Positions 35,552 through 43,363 of a DNA stretch of 64,000 bases are shown here, in pieces. Source of the stretch: JAEWWD01 sp964440115 (lineage in GTDB: Bacteria; Bacillota; Clostridia; Christensenellales; CAG-138); NCBI GenBank assembly GCA_964440115.1, contig CAYTPV010000001.1, positions 372,001-436,000 on the forward strand, read 5' to 3'. The first letter of the stretch is position 1, and the number at the start of each line of letters is the position of its first letter. Under the pieces are notes generated by a model, which ran no database searches, was not told the origin of the DNA, and saw nothing but the letters and a program-made list of their open reading frames with translations. The position numbers were made by a program, and so were the translations under genes.

Positions 35552-38104
35552 TCATTTCTTATACGGCGTTCCCTGCATGGGCAGCTTGGTACGGAATATG
35601 CCGTCGCGATTGTAATAGGCAAGCGCCACCGCCGGAGGCGTGGGAATGGAGCAGATTTCGCCGATCCCCTTTGCACCGCAGGCCAGCCCGCCGTTGCTTT
35701 TTTCGATGATGCGGGAAACGACTTCCGGCGTTTTATCCGCCTTGAACAGGCCAAGCGTACCGAATTTGGCCGTAGGCTTCCCATGGTCGAGCGGGAAATC
35801 TTCCGTCAGCGCATACCCGAGGCTCATGACCACGCCGCCCTCGATCTGCCCTTCCACGGCGCGGGGGTTGACAGCCCTGCCTACGTCGTGTGCGGCGATA
35901 ACGCGTTTGAGGGACCCATCGTCATCCAGTTCCACCAAATGCGTAGCGTAGCCGTAGGCGATATGGCTGACGGGGTTATCCTTAGGCGTGCCTATCTTAT
36001 CCGTAACGCCGGTATACTCACCGACAAAGGAACGGCCCTCGAGCGCTTCCAGAGAACCCGCTTCCTCCATTGCTTCTTTTAACTGCTGCGCCGCGCGCAC
36101 CACGGCCTCGCCGGTAAACAATGTCTGGCGGGAAGCCGTCGTATTGCCGGAATTGGGAGCAAGCGCGGTATCCGGCGCTTCATATATGACGCGATCAGGC
36201 GTGAGGCCGGTGGTTTCACAGAACATCTGCACCTGTATGGTACCCATACCCTGCCCTATGCAGGCAGCGCTCGAATACAGATGCGCCTTGCCGCCGCGTA
36301 CCTCCACGCGGCTGCGGCCGGTATCCGGCACGCCGACGCCAAGACCGCTGTTTTTGAGCGCACAGGCGATGCCGCATTTGGGGTTCTTTTCGTAATCCTC
36401 CCGCACGGCGTCCAGCGTTTCCACCATTGCGGTGGTTTCATCCGCAATCTGCCCGTTGGGCAGCACCTGCCCGGGGCGTATGGCGTTGCGGTAGCGGAAT
36501 TCAAACGGAGAAAGTCCGCAGAGCTCCGCAAGCTGGTTGATATTGCTTTCAATGGCGAAACAGCTCTGCGTTACGCCGAACCCGCGGAACGCGCCGGCGG
36601 GCGGATTGTTTGTGTACATGGCCTTGCCGAGTATATCCACCACCTGATAGTTGTAAGGTCCCGCTGCGTGCGTGCAGGCGCGCTGCAGCACAGGGCCGCC
36701 CAGCGAGGCATACGCCCCGGTATCCGCGATGATGAGAGCCTTCATGGCGGTCAGATATCCGTTTTCGTCGCAGGCGGTGGTGAAATCCATTTCCATGGCG
36801 TGGCGTTTGGGATGCACGAGTATGCTTTCCGCACGCTTGAGCTTGACCTTCACCGGCCGATGCGTATAATACGCAAGCAGAGCGGCATGATGCTGCACGC
36901 TCATATCCTCTTTGCCGCCAAACCCGCCGCCTACCATTGCCGCCGTTACTCGCACGCTTTCATGCGGTATTTTGAGCATATCGGCGCATTCGTGCTGCGT
37001 CTGGTAGATGCCCTGATCGGCGCTCATGATATGCAGCACGCCATCCTCAGGATACGCGACGGCGCATTCCGGCTCTAAAAATGCGTGCTCGGTAAACGGA
37101 ACGCTGTAATGGTTGGTAACGACATATTTGCTATTTTTAATGGCCTCGTCGGCGTCACCCCGCTTTAAATGTTGCTGGAAAAGAAGGTTGCCGTCTGCGT
37201 GCAGAACCGGCGCGTCTTCTTCCATGGAACGGACGGGGCTGTATACCGCTTCGAGTTCCTTATATTCAACTTCGACGAGTTCGAGCGCCTGCTCGAGTAT
37301 TTCCCGGGACGATGCCGCGACAAGTGCAACGGCGTCCCCAAGGTAATGTGTGATGTGGCCCACAGGCACCAGCACATCCCAGTCTTTTTTGAGATGGCCT
37401 ATCTTTTTCTCGCCGGGGATATCCTCGGCCGTCAGCACGGCGTATACGCCTGGAAGTGCCTTTGCCTTTTCCGTATGAATGGCCAGAATGCGCGCGCGAG
37501 GGTAGGCGCTGCGCTTTGCCGCTCCCAGCAGCATGCCTTCCATATAAATATCATCGGTGTACACGGCGGTGCCCAACGTTTTCTCTTCGGCATCCACGCG
37601 GTGCATATTCTCGCCCACCTGGCCCGTAAACGCGCGCTTTTCAACCGACGCGCCGGTACGGAACAGCTCAGCAGCGAGCAGTATGGCGTCTTCTATCTTT
37701 TTGTAGCCCGTACACCGGCAGATGTTGTTTTTAATGGCTTCCTTAACCTGCGCACGGGTGGGCGTGAGCGTTTGATCTAGCAGCCCTTTGGCGCTGATGA
37801 CCATACCGGGCGTACAGAACCCGCATTGCACCGCACCCGCTTCCGCAAACGCGTATGCATACACTTCGCGTTCCCGTTCAGTCAGCCCTTCCATGGTCAC
37901 GATATGCTTGCCTTCCATACGCTCGGTGCGCAGCACGCAGGCTTTGGTCGGCTTGCCGTCCACCAGCACCATGCAGGTACCGCAAGCGCCCTCCGTGCAG
38001 CCATCCTTCACAGAAGTAAGCTGAAGCACATCGCGCAGATAATGGATTAACTTGCCGGATTCCTCCACTGTACGGGAAATGCCGTTTACAAAGAATGTCG
38101 CCAT
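35552..38104 (-). CDS. Fused molybdenum hydroxylase, selenium-dependent xanthine dehydrogenase type
   Basis: 850 aa from the ATG at 38104, six bases after GAGGAGGT. An N-terminal [2Fe-2S] module (C36, C41, C44, C56; C94, C97, C129, C131) is fused directly to a molybdopterin domain: VDAEEKTLGTAVYTDDIYM, MVGGGFGGKEDMS, AFRGFGVTQSCFAIE, CIGQGMGTIQVQ and CGAKGIGEICSIPTPP with the catalytic glutamate. There is no FAD domain. This layout matches the family annotated as selenium-dependent xanthine dehydrogenase, in which selenium is a labile ligand and not selenocysteine. It is distinct from the three-subunit enzyme nearby. Confidence 0.88.
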   Translation of the reverse strand: MATFFVNGISRTVEESGKLIHYLRDVLQLTSVKDGCTEGACGTCMVLVDGKPTKACVLRTERMEGKHIVTMEGLTEREREVYAYAFAEAGAVQCGFCTPGMVISAKGLLDQTLTPTRAQVKEAIKNNICRCTGYKKIEDAILLAAELFRTGASVEKRAFTGQVGENMHRVDAEEKTLGTAVYTDDIYMEGMLLGAAKRSAYPRARILAIHTEKAKALPGVYAVLTAEDIPGEKKIGHLKKDWDVLVPVGHITHYLGDAVALVAASSREILEQALELVEVEYKELEAVYSPVRSMEEDAPVLHADGNLLFQQHLKRGDADEAIKNSKYVVTNHYSVPFTEHAFLEPECAVAYPEDGVLHIMSADQGIYQTQHECADMLKIPHESVRVTAAMVGGGFGGKEDMSVQHHAALLAYYTHRPVKVKLKRAESILVHPKRHAMEMDFTTACDENGYLTAMKALIIADTGAYASLGGPVLQRACTHAAGPYNYQVVDILGKAMYTNNPPAGAFRGFGVTQSCFAIESNINQLAELCGLSPFEFRYRNAIRPGQVLPNGQIADETTAMVETLDAVREDYEKNPKCGIACALKNSGLGVGVPDTGRSRVEVRGGKAHLYSSAACIGQGMGTIQVQMFCETTGLTPDRVIYEAPDTALAPNSGNTTASRQTLFTGEAVVRAAQQLKEAMEEAGSLEALEGRSFVGEYTGVTDKIGTPKDNPVSHIAYGYATHLVELDDDGSLKRVIAAHDVGRAVNPRAVEGQIEGGVVMSLGYALTEDFPLDHGKPTAKFGTLGLFKADKTPEVVSRIIEKSNGGLACGAKGIGEICSIPTPPAVALAYYNRDGIFRTKLPMQGTPYKK

Positions 38105-38231
38105 GCAGAACCTCCTCATCGCGCTGTAAGGGATGCTTTACTCAGGCAAATTTCACAATATTGATGTGATTTTAAGATTGACCATTATTTTAAGTTTCTT
38201 GCTAAGAACTTTAAAAACTGCAAGCTGTTTA

Positions 38232-38402
38232 GCCTTAGGGGTTCGGGGTCACAGCCCCGTAGGCTTTATTCGCGAGCGGCGACATGCGCGGCGCGAGCGC
38301 AAGCCTTGCCGCGCAAGGCTTTCCTCTCAGGAAACGCCGACCGCACCAACGTGCAGGCGGTTCCTGAAACCCTCAAAACAGTGATAAATCACTGTTTTTA
38401 AA
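38232..38402 (-). repeat. Dispersed modular repeat, family P, copy 2
   Basis: Minus-strand orientation, downstream of the carbamate kinase gene. Modules in order: AACAGTGAT / ATCACTGTT hairpin; GGAACCGCC / GGCG-TTTCC stem with GCAC / GTGC arm; AAGCCTTGC / GCAAGGCTT hairpin; CGCTCGCG-CCGCGCATGTCGC-CGCTCGCGAA; then a GGGGCTGTGACCCC-type hairpin not seen in copy 1. The second hairpin of copies 1 and 3 is missing here. Confidence 0.7.
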
Positions 38403-38429
38403 ATAGGGCCGCCGGAATCCGGCGGCCCT
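38398..38429 (-). terminator. Terminator of the carbamate kinase gene
   Basis: Stem AGGGCCGCCGG / CCGGCGGCCCT, then ATTTT on the minus strand, close to the stop. Confidence 0.85.
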
Positions 38430-38437
38430 GATGAATA

Positions 38438-39343
38438 CTAGCCGATCATAGTGCCGGTCTTTCCTTCAATGCCGTCCTTTGCCTTCTGCAGCAGCGTGAT
38501 AAGCGCCTGCCTGCCCGGCTTGGACGAAGCGAATTCTACAGCCGCCTGTACCTTAGGCAGCATGGAACCGGGTGCGAAGTGCCCCTCTTCAATGAGCTGA
38601 TTGGCGCGTTCCACCGTCAGGGAGGAAAGCCATTCCTGATCCGGCTTGTTGTAGCGGATCGCTACCTTTTCAACTGCCGTCAGTATGATGAGCAGATCAG
38701 CATCCAGCTCCTTAGCGAGCAGGCAGCTTCCGAAATCCTTATCGATAACCGCGCCTACGCCATTGAGTTCCCCGTTTTCTTCGACGACAGGGATACCGCC
38801 GCCGCCAGCAGCGATGACGATCTGGCCCGCATTCAGCAGGGTGCGGATGGTATCGATTTCCACGATCTTCTTCGGGCGCGGAGAGGCAACCACGCGGCGC
38901 CAGCCGCGGCCGGCGTCTTCCATTACGTTCATGCCTGTAGCCGCAAGCTCATCCGCTTCTTCCTTGGTAAGGAAGCGGCCGATGGGCTTGGTGGGTTTTT
39001 TAAAGGCGGGATCGGCCGGATCCACCATCACCTGCGTGATTACGGTGGAAGCGGGCTTATTAATGCCGCGGCGCAGCAACTCTTCCCGCAGACCGTTCTG
39101 CAGATCGTAACCGATATACGCCTGGCTCATAGCCACACACATGGACAGCGAAACGCGCTGCTGTTCCATGGCGAGTTGTATCATACCAACCTGCGGGCCG
39201 TTGCCGTGAGAAATCACGACATCGTGACCCTGTTCGATCAGATCGGCTATCGCAGAAGCCGTCACTTTGACTGCCTGCATCTGCTCTTTGAGATTATTCC
39301 CCAGCGCGTTGCCGCCCAGGGCGATGACAATGCGTTTACCCAT
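38438..39343 (-). CDS. arcC: Carbamate kinase
   Basis: 301 aa, normal size. Amino-acid kinase fold: IVIALGGNALG, ISHGNGPQVGMI, KPIGRFLTKEEA, GRGWRRVVASPRPKKIVEI, VIAAGGGGIPVV, VIDKDFGSCLLAKEL and the end FAPGSMLPKVQAA. It makes ATP from carbamoyl phosphate and ADP. No arginine deiminase genes are near; instead it lies upstream of the fused molybdenum hydroxylase gene, as carbamate kinase genes do in some purine or ureide degradation islands. That role is inferred from position. Confidence 0.95.
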   Translation of the reverse strand: MGKRIVIALGGNALGNNLKEQMQAVKVTASAIADLIEQGHDVVISHGNGPQVGMIQLAMEQQRVSLSMCVAMSQAYIGYDLQNGLREELLRRGINKPASTVITQVMVDPADPAFKKPTKPIGRFLTKEEADELAATGMNVMEDAGRGWRRVVASPRPKKIVEIDTIRTLLNAGQIVIAAGGGGIPVVEENGELNGVGAVIDKDFGSCLLAKELDADLLIILTAVEKVAIRYNKPDQEWLSSLTVERANQLIEEGHFAPGSMLPKVQAAVEFASSKPGRQALITLLQKAKDGIEGKTGTMIG

Positions 39344-39520
39344 AGTATTCTCCTTTTAGCGCGCTAAAATAAACAAGATCCGCCGCCTGCGGGCGCCCTT
39401 GCCCGTGGCGGTGTTTTTCTATTATAACATCAAGTGTTTTGGTTTGCTAGTGGGCGATTAAAAACGCACAAATTATTTTTCTGTTTATCTAAAAAAAATT
39501 CTTTCATGTTTCGATATACA

Positions 39521-39548
39521 AAAAAACGCCCCTTGTGGGACGTTTTTT
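39521..39548. terminator. Terminator of the TipA-like regulator gene
   Basis: Stem AAAAAACGCCCC / GGGACGTTTTTT with loop TTGT (one G-T pair). A/T runs on both sides allow action on either strand. Confidence 0.8.
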
Positions 39549-39574
39549 TAAAAAGTATGAACAGCACGCATGAC

Positions 39575-39991
39575 TTAGGAACAATACTGTTCCAACGCGT
39601 CTCTGAGGAATAAAGCACAGCCGGGCGCGATGGCATCGTAGTAAGCAGCAAAGCGCTCATCTGCCACATACATCTGCCCCATTCCCTTATGCGCTTCTTT
39701 GGTATAGGAGTCCCAATAGCGCATCAGCCACTGCTTATGCAGTTCACATGCCTGCATGGCCAGCTCGCCCTTGGGGTCTCCCGTCTCAAAAGCGGCCTTG
39801 ATTGCCTCGTTGACGCGCTTGGTCAGCTGTTCGGTTTCTTCATACTCGGCCTGCGTCATGCCCATGATTTTTGCGTTGCTTTGTTCTACGGTTTTCTCAC
39901 CGTATTTTTCACGTATTTCTTTTCCGTATTTCTTTTCATTTTCTTCGATGAGCCCTCGTTTGAAGCCCTCGAATTTTTCCTTATCTTTCAT
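39575..39991 (-). CDS. Possible internal-start product: TipAS domain alone
   Basis: In frame within the MerR gene, AAGGAGGAAAGAAAATG places a consensus ribosome-binding site 7-8 bases before Met114. The resulting product would be about 138 aa. Streptomyces TipA makes a long form (253 aa) and a short form (144 aa) the same way. The internal site also encodes Glu-Gly-Gly-Lys-Lys of the linker, so the match could be partly forced by protein sequence, but its quality and position are notable. Confidence 0.5.
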   Translation of the reverse strand: MKDKEKFEGFKRGLIEENEKKYGKEIREKYGEKTVEQSNAKIMGMTQAEYEETEQLTKRVNEAIKAAFETGDPKGELAMQACELHKQWLMRYWDSYTKEAHKGMGQMYVADERFAAYYDAIAPGCALFLRDALEQYCS

Positions 39992-40330
39992 TTTCTTTCC
40001 TCCTTCCTGTTCCTGCAGCGTGCGGCGCACATTGCGTATGAGTGTATCGATGCGCTCCCGCTCGGCGCACAGCGCCTGCAGGTGGCCGCCCAGCGCGGCG
40101 GCGCGGTCGAACGCCGGGTTCTGAAGCAATGTGCGGATATCCGTCAGCCCCATGCCCAATTCACGGTAGAATAGTATCTGCTGCAGCAGATCCACTTCAC
40201 GCTGCGTATATACGCGATACCCCGACTCGTTTTTTTGCGCCGGACGCAGCAGCCCAATCGCGTCGTAGTGCCGAAGCGTTCGGGAACTTACGCCCGCCAT
40301 CTGCGCAAGCTTCTGAATGGTATACTCCAT
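39575..40330 (-). CDS. MerR-family regulator with TipAS antibiotic-recognition domain
   Basis: 251 aa. Residues 1-70 are a MerR winged helix (YTIQKLAQMAGVSSRTLRHY, ESGYRVYTQREVDLL). A coiled coil spans about 80-108. Residues 114-251 are a TipAS domain (KDKEKFEGFKRGLIEENEKKYG, HKGMGQMYVADERFAAYYD), which binds thiopeptide-like ligands in Streptomyces TipA. The ATG follows AAGGAGGT. The promoter has a 19-base spacer with a perfect dyad, the classical MerR operator layout, so the gene is probably autoregulated. A second strong start inside the gene could yield the ligand domain alone. No drug pump gene is adjacent. Confidence 0.92.
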   Translation of the reverse strand: MEYTIQKLAQMAGVSSRTLRHYDAIGLLRPAQKNESGYRVYTQREVDLLQQILFYRELGMGLTDIRTLLQNPAFDRAAALGGHLQALCAERERIDTLIRNVRRTLQEQEGGKKMKDKEKFEGFKRGLIEENEKKYGKEIREKYGEKTVEQSNAKIMGMTQAEYEETEQLTKRVNEAIKAAFETGDPKGELAMQACELHKQWLMRYWDSYTKEAHKGMGQMYVADERFAAYYDAIAPGCALFLRDALEQYCS

Positions 40331-40415
40331 CGCCTACCTCCTTCACGAAAACTGTCCGGACAGTCTCCGCGAGACAACCTCGCGGGCATGGGTTTGTATC
40401 CACCCGCTTGCATTC

Positions 40416-40446
40416 AGCATAAACCTTGACGCCGCGTCAATGTCAA
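40416..40446 (-). promoter_or_regulatory. MerR-type promoter/operator of the TipA-like gene
   Basis: Minus strand: TTGACA (40446-40441), 19-base spacer, TATGCT (40421-40416). The spacer holds a perfect 15-base palindrome TTGACGC-C-GCGTCAA (40426-40440). Long spacer plus centred dyad is diagnostic of MerR-activated promoters. Confidence 0.8.
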
Positions 40447-40558
40447 GAGGATAAACAGAATTATTTTTCCCGCACAAAGAAAAAACAGCTGAGATTGACA
40501 AAAACTCCCGTGCATCATACCATAGAGCCAGCGAAAAGAGGCTTTTGCGTCCTGTTAT

Positions 40559-40640
40559 TGCAGGGGTTTTACCCCTGCACCCCACCCAAGGGACACGTCC
40601 CTTGGGAATCCCTTTTAGAATAGGGCCGTTACAGCCCTAA
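40559..40640. repeat. Double-hairpin intergenic repeat, family S, copy 1
   Basis: TGCAGGGG-TTTTA-CCCCTGCA, then CCCAAGGGAC / GTCCCTTGGG, then TAGGGC / GCCCTA. It lies in the leader of hflX. A related pair of hairpins follows hflX. Apart from this and the MerR promoter, the 360-base gap 40331-40691 shows nothing else. Confidence 0.65.
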
Positions 40641-40691
40641 AACGGAAGTTTGAAGGCGGTGCCCTCAAGTCTTTTAATTGAAAGGAACAAT

Positions 40692-42458
40692 ATGCCCAAC
40701 AAGGTTAACGGCAACACCACGGGTATCCGCGCAACGGTGCTCGAAGAAATAACCCGGCTTTACGAATTCAATGACGGACAGGATACGTTCGCGGGGCGCG
40801 AGCTGCTATTGCATCTTGCGGCCTGTACAGAAGCGATTGGCCGGGAAATATCCGTATATATCCGCCGCAACGGAGTGATTGCGGATGTCAGCGTAGGCGA
40901 CAGCTCCACCGTACATATGCCGGAAATGCGCGTTGTACGCAACGAGGACCGTCTGTGCGGCGTGCGCTGTATCCACACGCATCCCAACGGAAGCGCCCGG
41001 CTGAGCGAAGTCGATCTGGGTACGCTTCGTTCGATGCGGCTCGATTGTATGTGCTCCGTCGGTGTGCGCGAAGGCCAGCCGACCGCCCTGTATGCCGCAT
41101 ACCTCGGAGAGTGGGGCGAACAGGGCTACGAAGTTTTGCAGTACGGTCCTTTGCGGCCGGATCGTTTGCCGCAGCGCGCACTCCTTCGCGAGATTTACGC
41201 TGCGGACGAGCGGCTCAAAACCGGTACGCACGAAACAGCCGCCGCGCGGCCCGAACGCGCCATACTGGTGGGCATAGAGCAAAACGAACCCATCGATACC
41301 ATACAGGAACTTGCGGAGCTTGCCCGCACTGCTGGCGCACAGGTCGCTGGCCAGAACATTCAGCGGCGGCGCAGCATAGACAACGCCACCTATATAGGCT
41401 CCGGCAAAGTGGAAGAACTCTCGCTGATGGGCAGCGCGCTCGAAGCCGATCTGTTTATATTCGACGACGAGCTTTCCTCCGTACAGCTCAAAAATCTGGA
41501 GCGGGAACTCGGACGGCCAGTGATCGACCGCACCACGCTCATACTCGATATATTCGCGTCCCGCGCGCAATCCCGCGAGGGGCGGCTGCAGGTAGAGCTT
41601 GCGCAGCTCAAATACCGTCTGCCGCGGCTGGTCGGCTCCTCTCAGGCGCTTTCCCGTTTAGGCGGCGGCATAGGTACGCGCGGCCCCGGCGAAAAAAAGC
41701 TGGAAATCGACCGCCGCCGCATCCGCAGGCGTATCTATGAATTGGAACAGTCTCTCGATGAGATCGTCAAGCAGCGGTCACTGCGGCGCGAACGCCGAGA
41801 AAGCAATGCCGTACCGCTCATCGCATTGGTGGGCTATACCAACGCGGGCAAGTCCACGCTCTTGAACGCTATATCGGGCAGCGACGTGCTGGCCGAGGAT
41901 ATGTTATTCGCCACGCTGGACCCCGTCGTGCGGCAAGTGGAACTGCCCGGCGGCACGCAGGCGCTGTTTTCGGATACGGTCGGCTTCATCCACAAGCTGC
42001 CACATGAGCTGATACAGGCGTTTCGCGCTACGCTGGAAGAAGTCTCCCACGCCGATCTCATACTGCATGTCATCGATTGTTCAAACGAGCAATATGACGC
42101 GCAGATGCAGGTCGTGGAGGACGTGCTCACGCAGCTGGGCGCGGCCGATACCCCGCGCATCAATGTATACAACAAAGTCGACCGTGACGGCGCAATCCCC
42201 GGCAGCCGCGGCGAATGGGCACACATCAGCGCCAAGGAAAACAGGGGTATTGCAGAACTGCTCGCGTTGGTCGAGCAAAAGCTCAATCACACGCAAATCC
42301 GGCTTGAGCTTATCGTGCCCTACGATCGCTATGAGGCAATGACACTCATACGCTCCGCGGGACGCATACTGAGCGAAGAACACACCGGTGAAGGCACGCG
42401 TGTATGCGCCATGGTGGAGGAAAAGGATCTCTGGCGCATCAAAGAAGCGCTGAAATAG
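40692..42458 (+). CDS. hflX: GTPase HflX with N-terminal JAMM/RadC-like domain
   Basis: 588 aa from the ATG at 40692 after AAAGGAAC. Residues 180-588 are HflX: the N-terminal region ending IRRRIYELEQSLDEIVKQR, then a G domain with G1 GYTNAGKST near residue 382, switch II DTVGFIHKLPHELIQAF, and NKVD. HflX splits stalled 70S ribosomes. The extra first about 180 residues carry an intact JAMM zinc motif: E52 (GREISVYIRRNG), H95-T-H97, S105 and D108, spaced H-x-H-x7-S-x2-D as in RadC/MPN domains. It may be a zinc hydrolase fused to a ribosome-rescue GTPase. Flanked by S-family repeats on both sides. Confidence 0.93.
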   Translation: MPNKVNGNTTGIRATVLEEITRLYEFNDGQDTFAGRELLLHLAACTEAIGREISVYIRRNGVIADVSVGDSSTVHMPEMRVVRNEDRLCGVRCIHTHPNGSARLSEVDLGTLRSMRLDCMCSVGVREGQPTALYAAYLGEWGEQGYEVLQYGPLRPDRLPQRALLREIYAADERLKTGTHETAAARPERAILVGIEQNEPIDTIQELAELARTAGAQVAGQNIQRRRSIDNATYIGSGKVEELSLMGSALEADLFIFDDELSSVQLKNLERELGRPVIDRTTLILDIFASRAQSREGRLQVELAQLKYRLPRLVGSSQALSRLGGGIGTRGPGEKKLEIDRRRIRRRIYELEQSLDEIVKQRSLRRERRESNAVPLIALVGYTNAGKSTLLNAISGSDVLAEDMLFATLDPVVRQVELPGGTQALFSDTVGFIHKLPHELIQAFRATLEEVSHADLILHVIDCSNEQYDAQMQVVEDVLTQLGAADTPRINVYNKVDRDGAIPGSRGEWAHISAKENRGIAELLALVEQKLNHTQIRLELIVPYDRYEAMTLIRSAGRILSEEHTGEGTRVCAMVEEKDLWRIKEALK

Positions 42459-42467
42459 GAAGAGTAC

Positions 42468-42545
42468 GATTGGGGCTCTGCCCCAATCCCCGCCAAGGGC
42501 CGTAACGGCCCTTGGATCCCAATCGTCAACGCCCTTTCAGGGCGC
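42468..42545. repeat. Double-hairpin intergenic repeat, family S, copy 2
   Basis: ATTGGGG-CTCTG-style hairpin ATTGGGG / CCCCAAT, then CCAAGGGCCG / CGGCCCTTGG; CGATTGGG (42468-42475) can alternatively pair with CCCAATCG (42518-42525). A GCCCT / AGGGC hairpin follows. Located immediately 3' of hflX. Confidence 0.65.
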
Positions 42546-42654
42546 TGACAGGGAATTTATTTATCTGAAGCGAAAGCCCTGCTAACCGTCGCATTTAGAA
42601 AGCAAAGATCTGACACTCCGCGCTGTCTTGAAGTCTGCTTCTAAATATCGTACC

Positions 42655-42890
42655 CCAGGGGGTGCGGGAGTCGGAGCCGCGCGCCGCCTGTGGCGGAAGA
42701 AGCGCGGCGGAAGACCAGTGAGCAAGGAAGCGCGAGGAAGCGGCCCTGCCGGTCCTCGGCGGGGTACGCCTTCGGACACTAGGCCTGCGGGCCGTCGCAA
42801 CAGCAGCGCTACCATTGCGAACTGGAGAGCCCTCCCGCTATTAAATAAAATAAGCTATCGTCGACGCCGCAGGCGGCGATACCTTAAAAA
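42655..42890 (+). repeat. Dispersed structured repeat, family R, copy 2
   Basis: Shares with 29158-29376 the blocks GCGGGAGTCGGAGCCGCGC, GCCGCCTGTGGCGG, GCGGAAGACCAGTGAG and GCCCTCCCGC. Copy 2 has an internal insert (about 42743-42797) absent from the copy 1 core. The region 42546-42654 before it has no recognisable feature. Confidence 0.65.
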
Positions 42891-42918
42891 AATTGACTCA
42901 CTGCCTTTATGAGGTAAC

Positions 42919-43236
42919 ATGACAACATACTTCTACCAATACATCCCCCTGTTCAAGGCGCTCTCGGATGAGACGCGCCTCAAAATCGTGCAGATGCTCA
43001 CCTGTGAGAGCATGTGCGCCAACAGCATACTCGAATGCTTCAGCATGACACAGCCCTCCCTTTCCTATCATATGAAAATACTCACATCGAGCGGCCTTGT
43101 GCGCGCAAAACGGCAGGGCGGTTTCACCATGTACAGCGTGGACGCGCAGAAACTTCAGGCCGCCAAAGATCTGCTAAGTGAGTTTTTAAGCGGCGCTCAA
43201 ATCGATGAGACCGGGAAAGAGGCTGAAAATAGCTGA
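42919..43236 (+). CDS. ArsR-family transcriptional regulator
   Basis: 105 aa winged-helix protein: LFKALSDETRLKIVQML as helix 1-2, CANSILECFSMTQPSLSYHMKILTSSGLVRAKRQGG for the recognition helix and wing, and MYSVDAQKL. A classical CxCxxC metal motif is absent from helix 3 (the local sequence is ESMCANSILE). C42 and other cysteines could still sense metal or thiols. TTGACT lies just upstream, so the promoter is close to the start. It probably represses itself; no pump gene is adjacent. Confidence 0.9.
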   Translation: MTTYFYQYIPLFKALSDETRLKIVQMLTCESMCANSILECFSMTQPSLSYHMKILTSSGLVRAKRQGGFTMYSVDAQKLQAAKDLLSEFLSGAQIDETGKEAENS

Positions 43237-43263
43237 AAATATTGGAAGTTTGCACGGTTTTCC

Positions 43264-43292
43264 TTGCACTGTCAGATGAGTTGTGCTACAAT
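43264..43292 (+). promoter_or_regulatory. Promoter of the rpsF operon
   Basis: TTGCAC (43264-43269), 17-base spacer, TACAAT (43287-43292). The leader then has a GCCCAGCA / TGCTGGGC hairpin (about 43315-43335) right before the ribosome-binding site. This could be an S6:S18 autoregulatory leader, a known motif for rpsF, but I could not check its conserved bulge. Confidence 0.65.
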
Positions 43293-43363
43293 GTCCAATG
43301 CTAACGTCCTTCTTGCCCAGCACAGGATGCTGGGCCATTTTAGACCATAAGGAGGTGAAATGC

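Noticed and set aside
35552..38104. A selenocysteine codon in the fused hydroxylase
   Set aside because: The frame has no internal TGA, and in this enzyme group selenium is a labile ligand rather than selenocysteine.
42655..42890. Family R repeat as an IscB/IsrB-associated guide RNA (HEARO/omega RNA)
   Set aside because: GC-rich, large closing stem and stand-alone copies made me consider it, but I see no matching core and no nuclease gene; it cannot be supported without a covariance search.
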